58,351 nt of DNA from Tannerellaceae bacterium. Lineage in GTDB: Bacteria > Bacteroidota > Bacteroidia > Bacteroidales > Tannerellaceae. Shown here piece by piece: positions 40,409 through 48,546 of this stretch. Every line of letters begins with the position of its first letter. Position 1 is the first letter of the stretch. Location of the stretch: NCBI GenBank assembly GCA_031280435.1, contig JAITGS010000003.1, positions 1-58,351 on the forward strand, read 5' to 3'. Below the pieces are notes generated by a model. That model saw only the letters and a list, made by a program, of their open reading frames with translations. It ran no database searches and was not told where the DNA came from. The position numbers were made by a program, and so were the translations under genes.

Positions 40409-42820
40409 ATGTTTTCTCCTCATAACTTTGAGCAAAAGATAGGGTTCGACAAGCTGCGCGCGCTGCTGTCGGACAAGTGCCTTAGTTCGCTCGGACAAGG
40501 ACGGACGGAGGAGATGGCCTTCACGGCCGACTTCGATCGGATAAGACGCATGCTCAGCCAAACCGACGAGCTCCTGAGCATTCTGCAAGGCGATCGGGAA
40601 TTTCCCGCCTCCTGGTTTTTCGACCTGCGCGAATCGCTCAAGCGCATACGTCCCGAAGGAACTTTCCTCGAAGAGGAAGAGCTGTTCGACCTGCGCCGGT
40701 CGCTGGCAGCCGTCCGCGACGTAGCAGCATTCCTGTCCGGCGGCGACGAGCCCGGCTATCCGGCGCTGCGGGAGCTGTCGGCCGACGTGCCCCTTTTCCC
40801 TAAGATCATAGCCGCAGTCGACAGGATTCTCGACAAAGCCGGGCGGATTCGAGATGATGCATCGCCGGCCCTCGCCCGCATAAGGCGCGAGATAGTCGAC
40901 ACAGCCGCAAGCATCTCCCGCAGCCTTAGGGCCATCCTGCGATCGGCGCAGGAGGCCGGCACGGTAGACAAAGACGCTGCGCCAACCCTGCGCGACGGAC
41001 GCCTCATGATTCCGGTTGCACCCGCCTTCAAGAGGAAGCTCCGCGGCGTGGTGCACGACGAATCGGCCAGCGGCAAGACTGTCTTCATCGAACCGGAGGC
41101 CGTAGTGGAAGCCAACAACCGCATACGAGAGCTGGAGGCCGAAGAGAAACGCGAAATAATACGCATACTGATCGAGATGACCAACGCCATACGGCCGCTG
41201 GCCGAGGAAATGATGCAGGCCTACGAATTCCTGGCCGACATAGACTTCATACGCGCCAAGGCCCTGCTCGCCCGGCAAATTAGCGCCATACGGCCCACGG
41301 TGGAAAACCGGCGGCAAATCGACTTCGTCCGGGCCGTGCATCCGCTCCTGTATCTGTCGCACATACCACGGCACAGCGAAGTAGTGCCGCTGGACATTCA
41401 GCTCGACGACGAGCGCAGGATACTGCTTATTTCGGGCCCGAATGCAGGAGGCAAATCCGTATGTCTGAAAACCGTAGGATTGCTGCAATACATGATGCAG
41501 AGCGGACTGCTCATCCCCGTCGGCGAAGGCTCGCGCGCCGGCATCTTCGCCGAAATATTCATAGATATAGGCGATGAGCAGAGCATAGAGAACGACCTCA
41601 GCACGTACAGCTCACACCTTATTAATATGAAGCTCATCGACAAACAGGCAGGGCCTCAATCGCTGATATTGATAGACGAATTCGGCAGCGGGACCGAACC
41701 GCAAATAGGAGGAGCCATAGCCGAAGCGCTGCTCCGACGATTCAACGACAAACAGTGCTACGGACTTATCACCACCCACTACCAGAACCTCAAGCAGATG
41801 GCCGGCGAAACCCCAGGCATAGTCAACGGGGCAATGCTCTACGACAGGCAAAATATGAGGCCGCTGTTCCAGCTCGCGGTCGGGCATCCGGGAAGCTCCT
41901 TCGCAATAGAAATCGCGCGCAAGATAGGACTGCCGGAAGAGGTTATTGCCGAAGCATCGCAAAAAGTAGGAGCCGACTATGTCAACATGGACAAATATCT
42001 GCTCGACATAGTTCGCGACAAACGATACTGGGAGAACAAGCGCGAAAATATCCGCCGGCAAGAAAAGAAGCTCGACGAACTCATCTCCCGAAACGAGCGG
42101 CAGCACGACGAGCTCGCCCTGCGGCAAAAAGATATTATCGCCACGGCCAAAGAAGAAGCCGCCCGGCTTGTGGCCGAAGCCAATGCACGCATCGAGCAAG
42201 TGATCCGGCAAATAAAAGAGGCGCAGGCCGAGAAGGCGCTCACCAAGGAAGCGCGCCAATCGCTGGCCGCCTTCCGCACGTCGCTGGCCGAGCCCGAAGC
42301 AGCCGCAGCCTCCGACTCCGGCACGCGCCGCCCGGCAGCTGTCCGCAAGGAATCCCTGAGCGTGGGCGACAAGGTGCGGCTGCGCGGACAGCAATCCGCA
42401 GGCGTAGTGCTCGAAATAGGCAGCAAGGAAGCCACCGTAGCCTTCGGGATGATCAAAAGCACCGTGAAGCTCGCCAAGCTCGAAAAAGCCCCGGCCGACC
42501 GTCCCGCCGCAGACCATCGCAAGGCCACATTCCTTAGCGCCAAAACCACCGACGAGATGCGCGAGCGCAATCTGCGCTTCAAGCCCGAACTCGACATCCG
42601 CGGCATGCGGGCCGACGAAGCCCTGCAAGCCGTAGCCTATTTCATCGACGATGCCATCCTCGCATCCGTCTCGCCCGTCCGCATACTGCACGGCACCGGC
42701 ACAGGCGCTCTGCGCAGCGTAGTGCGACAGTATATAGGCGCGGCATCCGGCATCCGAAGCTTCAGGGACGAGCACGTGCAGCTCGGAGGCGCCGGCATCA
42801 CCGTAGTAGAATTAAGCTGA
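40409..42820 (+). CDS. mutS2: Endonuclease MutS2
   Basis: An 803-residue MutS2-type ATPase/nuclease that acts on recombination intermediates and, in some bacteria, rescues collided ribosomes. The MutS core and clamp (about 1-320) lack the mismatch-recognition domain of MutS1. Walker A is GPNAGGKS near 343-350 and Walker B LILIDEFGSGTEP near 418-430. A long coiled coil (about 510-630) and a KOW-like segment (VGDKVRLRGQ) follow, and the C-terminal Smr nuclease domain has LDIRGMRADEAL near 728-739 and LHGTGTGALR. Length is normal. It is transcribed alone, upstream of array 6. Confidence 0.96.
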   Translation: MFSPHNFEQKIGFDKLRALLSDKCLSSLGQGRTEEMAFTADFDRIRRMLSQTDELLSILQGDREFPASWFFDLRESLKRIRPEGTFLEEEELFDLRRSLAAVRDVAAFLSGGDEPGYPALRELSADVPLFPKIIAAVDRILDKAGRIRDDASPALARIRREIVDTAASISRSLRAILRSAQEAGTVDKDAAPTLRDGRLMIPVAPAFKRKLRGVVHDESASGKTVFIEPEAVVEANNRIRELEAEEKREIIRILIEMTNAIRPLAEEMMQAYEFLADIDFIRAKALLARQISAIRPTVENRRQIDFVRAVHPLLYLSHIPRHSEVVPLDIQLDDERRILLISGPNAGGKSVCLKTVGLLQYMMQSGLLIPVGEGSRAGIFAEIFIDIGDEQSIENDLSTYSSHLINMKLIDKQAGPQSLILIDEFGSGTEPQIGGAIAEALLRRFNDKQCYGLITTHYQNLKQMAGETPGIVNGAMLYDRQNMRPLFQLAVGHPGSSFAIEIARKIGLPEEVIAEASQKVGADYVNMDKYLLDIVRDKRYWENKRENIRRQEKKLDELISRNERQHDELALRQKDIIATAKEEAARLVAEANARIEQVIRQIKEAQAEKALTKEARQSLAAFRTSLAEPEAAAASDSGTRRPAAVRKESLSVGDKVRLRGQQSAGVVLEIGSKEATVAFGMIKSTVKLAKLEKAPADRPAADHRKATFLSAKTTDEMRERNLRFKPELDIRGMRADEALQAVAYFIDDAILASVSPVRILHGTGTGALRSVVRQYIGAASGIRSFRDEHVQLGGAGITVVELS

Positions 42821-42880
42821 TTTGCCGGGACTTGCCTCTGCCGGCCAACACGGCGCCGGACCCTCCCCAAAAAATCCGAA

Positions 42881-42900
42881 AGCCAAACCGACATCGGGAG
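42881..42900. repeat. Detached unit of array 6
   Basis: AAACCGACATCGGG (centre 42892.5), preceded by AAAAATCCGAAAGCC, closely matches the first unit of array 6 near 43260 with its AAAGAATCCCGAAAGCC spacer. Element I copy C and its flanks lie between the two, which suggests insertion into the array. Confidence 0.7.
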
Positions 42901-42983
42901 CCGTCGGAGGGGTATTTTTTAACAGGTCACGCTCGTAAAACGGGTCGGAGGGGGTGCAAGAGAGAGGTCACGCTCGTAAAACG

Positions 42984-43109
42984 GGTCATTCCCGCGAAGG
43001 CGGGAATCTTCGATCGAAAGTTGGGACGATAGTACTGTTTTATCCTCAAAAAAGAACTACAATCGTAACCGTTTTTCGATCGGAGATTCCCGCCTTCGCG
43101 GGAATGACC
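42984..43109. repeat. Inverted-repeat element I, copy C (126 bp)
   Basis: The ends GGTCATTCCCGCG and inverted copy are as in the other copies. Here the inverted repeat extends outwards: TCACGCTCGTAAAACGGGT on the left is matched by ACCTGCTTTACGAGCGTGA on the right, giving arms of about 43 bp. The left outer arm itself occurs twice, exactly 41 bp apart (AGGTCACGC at 42924 and 42965). Confidence 0.9.
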
Positions 43110-43239
43110 TGCTTTACGAGCGTGAAGATCTCTACACGCCCTCATGACCTGCATGGGCAGGCGGAATGACTTTTTGACACATTTACGCTCTTGAAAAGAT
43201 TTTCCGGAGGGAAAACCGGCCTCAGGCACCTTCAAAAAG

Positions 43240-43725
43240 AATCCCGAAAGCCAGCCCGACGTCAGTTTACCTCAAAATTTTTTTCCGCAAGGAAAACCGA
43301 CGTCAGTTTTGCTTGAAATTTATTTTTTGGAGCAAAACTGACGTCGGTTTTCCTTGAAATTTTTTTTTTGGAGCAAAACTGACGTCGGTTTTCCTTGAAA
43401 AAAAATTTTTGGAACAAAACTGACATCAGTTTTCCACAAAAAAAATTTTTTGGAGGCAAACTGATGTCGGGCTACCTCAAAAAAAATTTTTTGGAGGCAA
43501 ACTAACGTCGGTTTGGCTCCAAAAAAATTTTTTGAGCCAAACTGACGTCGGTTTGGCGCCGGATGTTATAGGTGAGCCAAACTGACGTCGGTTTGGGGCC
43601 GGATGTTATAGGTGAGCCAAACTGACGTCGGGCTGGCGCCGGATGTTACAGGCAGGCCAAACTGACGTCGGTTTGGCGCCGGATGTTATACGCAAGCCAA
43701 ACCGACGTCGGGCTGGGCTGCGGAT
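43240..43725. repeat. Tandem array 6, twelve units at 40-41 bp
   Basis: The centre of the dyad (A)AAC-N-GACGTC-N-GTTT sits at 43260.5, 43301.5, 43342.5, 43383.5, 43424.5, 43465.5, 43506.5, 43546.5, 43586.5, 43626.5, 43666.5 and 43706.5: six steps of 41, then five of 40. Examples of the dyad are AAACTGACGTCGGTTT, AAACTGACATCAGTTT and AAACTGATGTCGGGCT. Spacers change from a TTGAAATTTTTTTTGGAGC type to a GGCGCCGGATGTTATAGG type along the array. Confidence 0.93.
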
Positions 43726-43798
43726 ATTATGCGCAGGAGATGAGCAAACAGTATTCCTCGCCTGAATTAAGGAATATATCAAAACAATTCGAAAAACG

Positions 43799-43926
43799 GG
43801 TCATTCCCGCGAAGGCGGGAATCTCCTTGCAAGAAGACGGGACGATTGTATAATCCTTAGACGCAAAGGGCTGATACAATCGTCCCAACTATCGCTTGGG
43901 AGATTCCCGCCTTCGCGGGAATGACC
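43799..43926. repeat. Inverted-repeat element I, copy D (128 bp)
   Basis: GGTCATTCCCGCG ends as in the other copies; inner inverted pair GGGACGATTGTA against TACAATCGTCCC. Outer flanks TTCGAAAAACGGGTCATT and the reverse complement of AATGACCCATTGTTCGA also match imperfectly. It lies between array 6 and the Ig-like lipoprotein gene. Confidence 0.9.
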
Positions 43927-44028
43927 CATTGTTCGAGCGGAATGATTGTTTGAACAACGCCGTTCCCAAAAAGATCTTCCGTGAGCCGGATTCACGGTTC
44001 ATAAGTTTGATTTCCTTATTTTTGCTCC

Positions 44029-45930
44029 ATGAAACAGTTTGCAAACATCTCCGTTATTATTTTTCTTGTCGGTCTGGCCTGGTCGTGCGCCAATATAGGT
44101 GCGCCGAACGGGGGGCCGTATGATGAGCGTCCGCCGCGGTTTATCAGCAGCAAGCCGCTGCCGAATCAGCTTAATTTTAAGGGCAAGACGATAGAGATTC
44201 AGTTCGACGAGCTTATTGTACTCGACAAGCCGAGCGAGAACGTGATAATCACTCCGCCGCAAATCCTGCTTCCGGTGATAATGGCCGAAGGACGCAAGGC
44301 TGTTGTGGAGCTCAAGGATTCGCTTAAGGACAACACCACCTATACTATTGATTTCACTAATTCTATTGGTGACAATAACGAGAAAAATGTTTTGGAGAAC
44401 TTCACCTTCGCTTTCTCCACTGGCGATATTCTTGATTCGCTTGAGGTTTCGGGGCATCTGCTCGCTGCGGATAATCTGGAACCTATGCAGGGCATCGTCA
44501 TAGGGCTGCACGCCAACCTGAACGATTCGGCTTTTGTGAAGGATGCTTTTCTGCGGACGTCGAAGACCAACGACCGCGGCCGGTTTGTTATCCGCAATAT
44601 CGCCCCGGGCTCCTATCGCATCTTTGCGCTGAACGACAAGAACCGCGACTATCGCTTTGACCAGCCGGGCGAGGATATAGCCTTCGGCGATTCCATCATT
44701 GTCCCAACTTTTGTTTATACCTCCAGGCAGGACACCACCTGGAAGGATTCGCTTACGATAGACACGATTCGCACCCTGCCCTACACTCGTTTTCTTCCGG
44801 ATGACATAGTGCTGCGCTTGTTCAGGGAGAATTTTCAGCGGCAATACGCCCTGCGGCACGAGCGCACCGAGGCGAACCGCTTTAGCCTGCGCTTCAATGC
44901 TCCGCTGGACAGCATGATTGTCCCTGTGCCTATAAATTTTTCGGCAGAGGATGAATGGTATATTCCGCAGCCGGCTGATGGCGGTACAAGCATTAATTAT
45001 TGGATAACGGACTCGATGGTGTGGCGGATGGATACGCTGCGGATGGCTATAACCTATCCGGCCAGCGATTCGCTCAACCTGCTGCGGCCGCAAACCGATA
45101 CGGTGTCGCTGAGCCTGAGGGCCCGCCCGCGCAACGAGCCGCGACGCCGCCGCGACGCGGACGAGCCCGAGCCGCCGGCTCTGCTTCAAATGACGGCCAA
45201 AGGGGCGCAGAACCGCTACGATACGGTCTCGATTTCGTTCGACGAGCCTGTGACGGAGCTAACCAAAGATATTTTCCGGCTTGAGCTGAAAGCGGATACG
45301 CTATGGCAGGCGGCGGACTTCCGATTTTTTCCCGATACGGTCAATCCTCTCAACTTCTTTATCCTCCGCAAATGGATGTACGAGGAGAGCTATCGCCTTG
45401 AGGCCGATTCGGCGGCCGTGACCGGCATCTACGGCAAGAGCAGCGACCGTCTGAGTCTTTCGTTCGGCATTAAGCCGCGAGACCAGTACGGCCACCTGTA
45501 CGTCAACCTCGACGGCCTGCCGGACAGCCTGCCGGCCTTCGGCGAGCTGCTCGACGCCTCCGACAAGCCCGTGCGCAAGGTGAGGGCCATCGACGGCGGG
45601 CTGCTCTTCATGGACCTCAATCCGGGCAAATACGGCCTGCGACTTGTTGTGGATACAAACGGCAACCTGATGTGGGACAGCGGCAACTACGCCGAGCTCC
45701 GGCAGCCCGAAACTGTGTACTATTATAACAAGATGCTGGAGATAAAGCAGAACTGGGAGATAGAAGAGAACTGGAGCCTTGACGCCGTCCCGACAGTGCG
45801 TCAGAAGCCCATGGAGATTACAAAAAACAAGCCTAAGGCAGTGACAAAACCCATTAGAGATCATAGAAATGAAGGACGTAAAACATCGGGCAGCTCCGCG
45901 AACCCCATGGGTCGGAATCTGCCGTTCTAA
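44029..45930 (+). CDS. Ig-like (SbsA-type) domain lipoprotein
   Basis: A 633-residue lipoprotein (lipobox LAWSC, Cys20) with the standard opening of a Bacteroidota family: APNGGPYDERPPRFISSKPLPNQ followed by an SbsA Ig-like domain (FKGKTIEIQFDELIVLDKPSENVIITPP, about 50-130). A carboxypeptidase-regulatory-like domain follows (SLEVSGHLLAADN ... TNDRGRFVIRNIAPGSYRIFALNDKNRDYRFD), then more beta domains. It is probably on the outer membrane; function unknown. Its 3' end overlaps the next gene by 62 bp, a large overlap. A TATTTTTG box ends only 5 bp before the ATG. Confidence 0.85.
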   Translation: MKQFANISVIIFLVGLAWSCANIGAPNGGPYDERPPRFISSKPLPNQLNFKGKTIEIQFDELIVLDKPSENVIITPPQILLPVIMAEGRKAVVELKDSLKDNTTYTIDFTNSIGDNNEKNVLENFTFAFSTGDILDSLEVSGHLLAADNLEPMQGIVIGLHANLNDSAFVKDAFLRTSKTNDRGRFVIRNIAPGSYRIFALNDKNRDYRFDQPGEDIAFGDSIIVPTFVYTSRQDTTWKDSLTIDTIRTLPYTRFLPDDIVLRLFRENFQRQYALRHERTEANRFSLRFNAPLDSMIVPVPINFSAEDEWYIPQPADGGTSINYWITDSMVWRMDTLRMAITYPASDSLNLLRPQTDTVSLSLRARPRNEPRRRRDADEPEPPALLQMTAKGAQNRYDTVSISFDEPVTELTKDIFRLELKADTLWQAADFRFFPDTVNPLNFFILRKWMYEESYRLEADSAAVTGIYGKSSDRLSLSFGIKPRDQYGHLYVNLDGLPDSLPAFGELLDASDKPVRKVRAIDGGLLFMDLNPGKYGLRLVVDTNGNLMWDSGNYAELRQPETVYYYNKMLEIKQNWEIEENWSLDAVPTVRQKPMEITKNKPKAVTKPIRDHRNEGRKTSGSSANPMGRNLPF

Positions 45931-46744
45931 GCTTCTTGCCCTGCTCTGTCTGAGCTCTCTGTCGGTCGGCTCGGCCGGCCAGGCATGCGATTGGGGCCTC
46001 AGTCCGTTTCAGCACGGCGAGCGCGTCAATTATGACGTATATTATAAGTGGGGGCTGATAGCGTCGAAAGCCGGCTCGGCCTCATTCGAGGTTCGCGACA
46101 CGGTTCGAAATTCCGAGCGAGCCTGGCGCTATCACCTGCTGTTTCGTTCCTCCGGGATGCTCGAAACCTTCTACAAGATGCGGGATACGATGACGACCTA
46201 CTTCTCGCCTGACAACAGCATTATTTTTGCGGCCAAGATGACAGACGAAGGAGGTTTCTATCTGCTGGACGAGCTGAGCTTCAGCCGCAGCGGCGACAGG
46301 ACAAGCGTGCGCTCTTATCGCCGAACCCGCACTGCCGTCCGCATAGATACGACGCTAAGGACGGATGCATGCGCCTACGACATGCTGGGCGCCGTTATGT
46401 ATCTGCGGGCGATAGATTGGGACAAACTCCGGCCGGGCGACGAATTTTCTTTCAGGGTGCCTGTCGGCAAAAATTTCGTGAACGCCGCCTTCAGGTATGC
46501 AGGCCCGGAAACGGTCAGGCTGAACGATCCGGCGCGGTATCGCTCTCACCATTTCCATATTGACGTGTACGACCCTGCCTTTTCCCAAAGCAAAGAAGCC
46601 GCAGAGGTGTGGGTTGGCGACGACGGCAACCATCTTCCGCTCCGGGTGAGAGCGAGGCTGAAAGTGGGCGCCGTGGAGATATACATCCGGAACCCGGTCA
46701 ACCTGCGCTATCCTTTCGGCTGCAAGATTGAAACTGCGAAATGA
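45869..46744 (+). CDS. DUF3108 family exported protein
   Basis: A 291-residue protein. The N-terminus has a basic stretch then a hydrophobic segment (KLLALLCLSSLSVGSAGQAC), a plausible signal peptide; the ATG at 45869 leaves about 20 residues in front of it, so a later start is possible. DUF3108 features are FQHGERVNYDVYYKWGLIASKAGSASFEV near the start and the late WVGDDGNHLPLRVRARLKVGAVEIYI. The family is probably periplasmic and of unknown function. Overlaps with both neighbours (62 bp and 4 bp) place it in an operon with the Ig-like lipoprotein and the ABC-F gene. Confidence 0.82.
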   Translation: MKDVKHRAAPRTPWVGICRSKLLALLCLSSLSVGSAGQACDWGLSPFQHGERVNYDVYYKWGLIASKAGSASFEVRDTVRNSERAWRYHLLFRSSGMLETFYKMRDTMTTYFSPDNSIIFAAKMTDEGGFYLLDELSFSRSGDRTSVRSYRRTRTAVRIDTTLRTDACAYDMLGAVMYLRAIDWDKLRPGDEFSFRVPVGKNFVNAAFRYAGPETVRLNDPARYRSHHFHIDVYDPAFSQSKEAAEVWVGDDGNHLPLRVRARLKVGAVEIYIRNPVNLRYPFGCKIETAK

Positions 46745-48507
46745 CGAGCTTCCTACAAATCAGCGGACTGACAAAGAGCTTCGGTAGCCTCAAGCTTTTC
46801 GAGGATATAAGCTTCGGCATATCGCAGGGCGACAAAATCGGTCTGATTGCGGCCAATGGCTCCGGCAAGAGCACACTGCTGAATATTATAGCCGGCAATG
46901 AAGATTATGAGCAAGGCGCGGTAGTTTTTCGCAGCGATCTGCGGGTGGGATACCTTGAGCAGGAGCCTCGCTTCGAGGCCGGAGCCTCCGTATGGCAGGC
47001 GATGAAGGCCCCGGCCGACCGTGAGCTCGAGGCGCGCCAAATCCTCACCCGGCTGAACGTCGACCCGGAGCAGCAGGTCGACGCGCTCTCCGGCGGCCTC
47101 CGCAAACGCATAGCCCTGGCACGCGCACTTGTTTCGGAGCCCGAACTCATCATACTCGACGAACCTACAAATCATTTGGACATAGAGATGATAGAATGGC
47201 TCGAAGCTTATCTCGCAAGGCCGGGCATCAGCCTCCTCGTGGTCACGCACGACCGCTATTTCCTCGACCGCGTTTGCAACCGTATAATGGAACTCGACAA
47301 GCGGTATATATATATGTATAAGGGCAACTATGCTTATTTCCTGGAGAAGCGACGCGAGCGCACCGAGGCCCTCAGCGCCGAAAGCGACAGGGCTGCCAAT
47401 CTGCTCCGAAAAGAACTGGAGTGGATGCGCCGGCAGCCGCAAGCCAGAGCCACAAAAGCCAAGGCGCGCATAGAGGCCTTCTACGAGCTCGAAAGCAAGG
47501 CTCAACGGCAAGATTCGCGCACGGCCATCCGCCTCGAAACCTCTGCGGCCTACATTGGCAACAAAATCTTCACCGCACAGCAGATAAGCAAACAATTCGG
47601 CAGCACCGTCATCACCGACAACTTTAACTACACCTTCGCGCGATACGAGAAGCTCGGAATAGTGGGCAACAACGGGACGGGCAAGTCTACCTTCATCAAA
47701 ATGCTGCTGGGCGAAGTAGCTCCCGACAGCGGACACTTCGACGTAGGCGAGACCATCCGCTTCGGATATTACAGTCAGGACGGCATCGTATTCGACGAAC
47801 AGGTCAAAGTGATAGAAGTAGTGCGCGATATAGCCGAATACGTAGAGCTCAACGGTGCCAATCTGAGCGCATCCCAACTGCTCAACCGCTTCCTCTTCCC
47901 GCCGGACAGGCAGCACGACTACGTGTTCCGACTAAGCGGAGGCGAGAAGCGCAGGCTCTACCTCTGCACCATCCTGATGCGAAATCCCAACTTCCTCGTA
48001 CTCGACGAGCCGACGAACGACTTAGACATAGTAACGCTAAATATTCTGGAGGACTATCTGGCCGCTTTCCGCGGATGCCTGATCGTAATCTCGCACGACA
48101 GATATTTTACCGACAGGGTAGTCGACCATCTGCTCGTCTTCCACGGACAGGGCGCAATCCAGGATTTCCCCGGCAATTACAGCCAATATCGGCTATGGCG
48201 AGAGGAACAGCCTCAGGCCTCGCGCGGCAATTCGGCAGCCAAAGATAAAGCCCCGACGGCCTCCGAACGCTCGCCGAAGCCAGCGGTAGCCAAGCGCAAG
48301 CTCAGCTTCAAGGAGCAGCGCGAATACCGGGAGCTCGAAGCCCAAATCCCGGAGCTCGAAGCCGAAAAGGCTCAGCTCGAGGCTCAGCTGAACAGCGGCA
48401 CGCTGCCTCCGGCTGAGCTCATCTCAAACTCGCAGCGCGTGGCTGCCCTCATCGACGAGATAGACAGCAAGAGCATGCGGTGGCTCGAACTCGCAGAGCT
48501 GCAATAA
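46741..48507 (+). CDS. ABC-F family ATPase (Uup-like)
   Basis: A 588-residue soluble protein with two ABC domains and no membrane part. The first has Walker A AANGSGKSTL near 38-47, signature LSGGLRKR and Walker B LIILDEPTNHLD. The second has GNNGTGKSTF near 308-317, signature LSGGEKRR and LVLDEPTNDLD. A P-site-tRNA-interaction linker lies between (about 205-250), and a C-terminal coiled coil (FKEQREYRELEAQIPELEAEKAQ) is of the Uup type. ABC-F proteins act on ribosomes; Uup also affects DNA recombination. There is no evidence for an antibiotic-resistance subfamily. Confidence 0.92.
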   Translation: MTSFLQISGLTKSFGSLKLFEDISFGISQGDKIGLIAANGSGKSTLLNIIAGNEDYEQGAVVFRSDLRVGYLEQEPRFEAGASVWQAMKAPADRELEARQILTRLNVDPEQQVDALSGGLRKRIALARALVSEPELIILDEPTNHLDIEMIEWLEAYLARPGISLLVVTHDRYFLDRVCNRIMELDKRYIYMYKGNYAYFLEKRRERTEALSAESDRAANLLRKELEWMRRQPQARATKAKARIEAFYELESKAQRQDSRTAIRLETSAAYIGNKIFTAQQISKQFGSTVITDNFNYTFARYEKLGIVGNNGTGKSTFIKMLLGEVAPDSGHFDVGETIRFGYYSQDGIVFDEQVKVIEVVRDIAEYVELNGANLSASQLLNRFLFPPDRQHDYVFRLSGGEKRRLYLCTILMRNPNFLVLDEPTNDLDIVTLNILEDYLAAFRGCLIVISHDRYFTDRVVDHLLVFHGQGAIQDFPGNYSQYRLWREEQPQASRGNSAAKDKAPTASERSPKPAVAKRKLSFKEQREYRELEAQIPELEAEKAQLEAQLNSGTLPPAELISNSQRVAALIDEIDSKSMRWLELAELQ

Positions 48508-48546
48508 TACCCAACCTCTCCGAACACATTAAATCACAACATAGAC

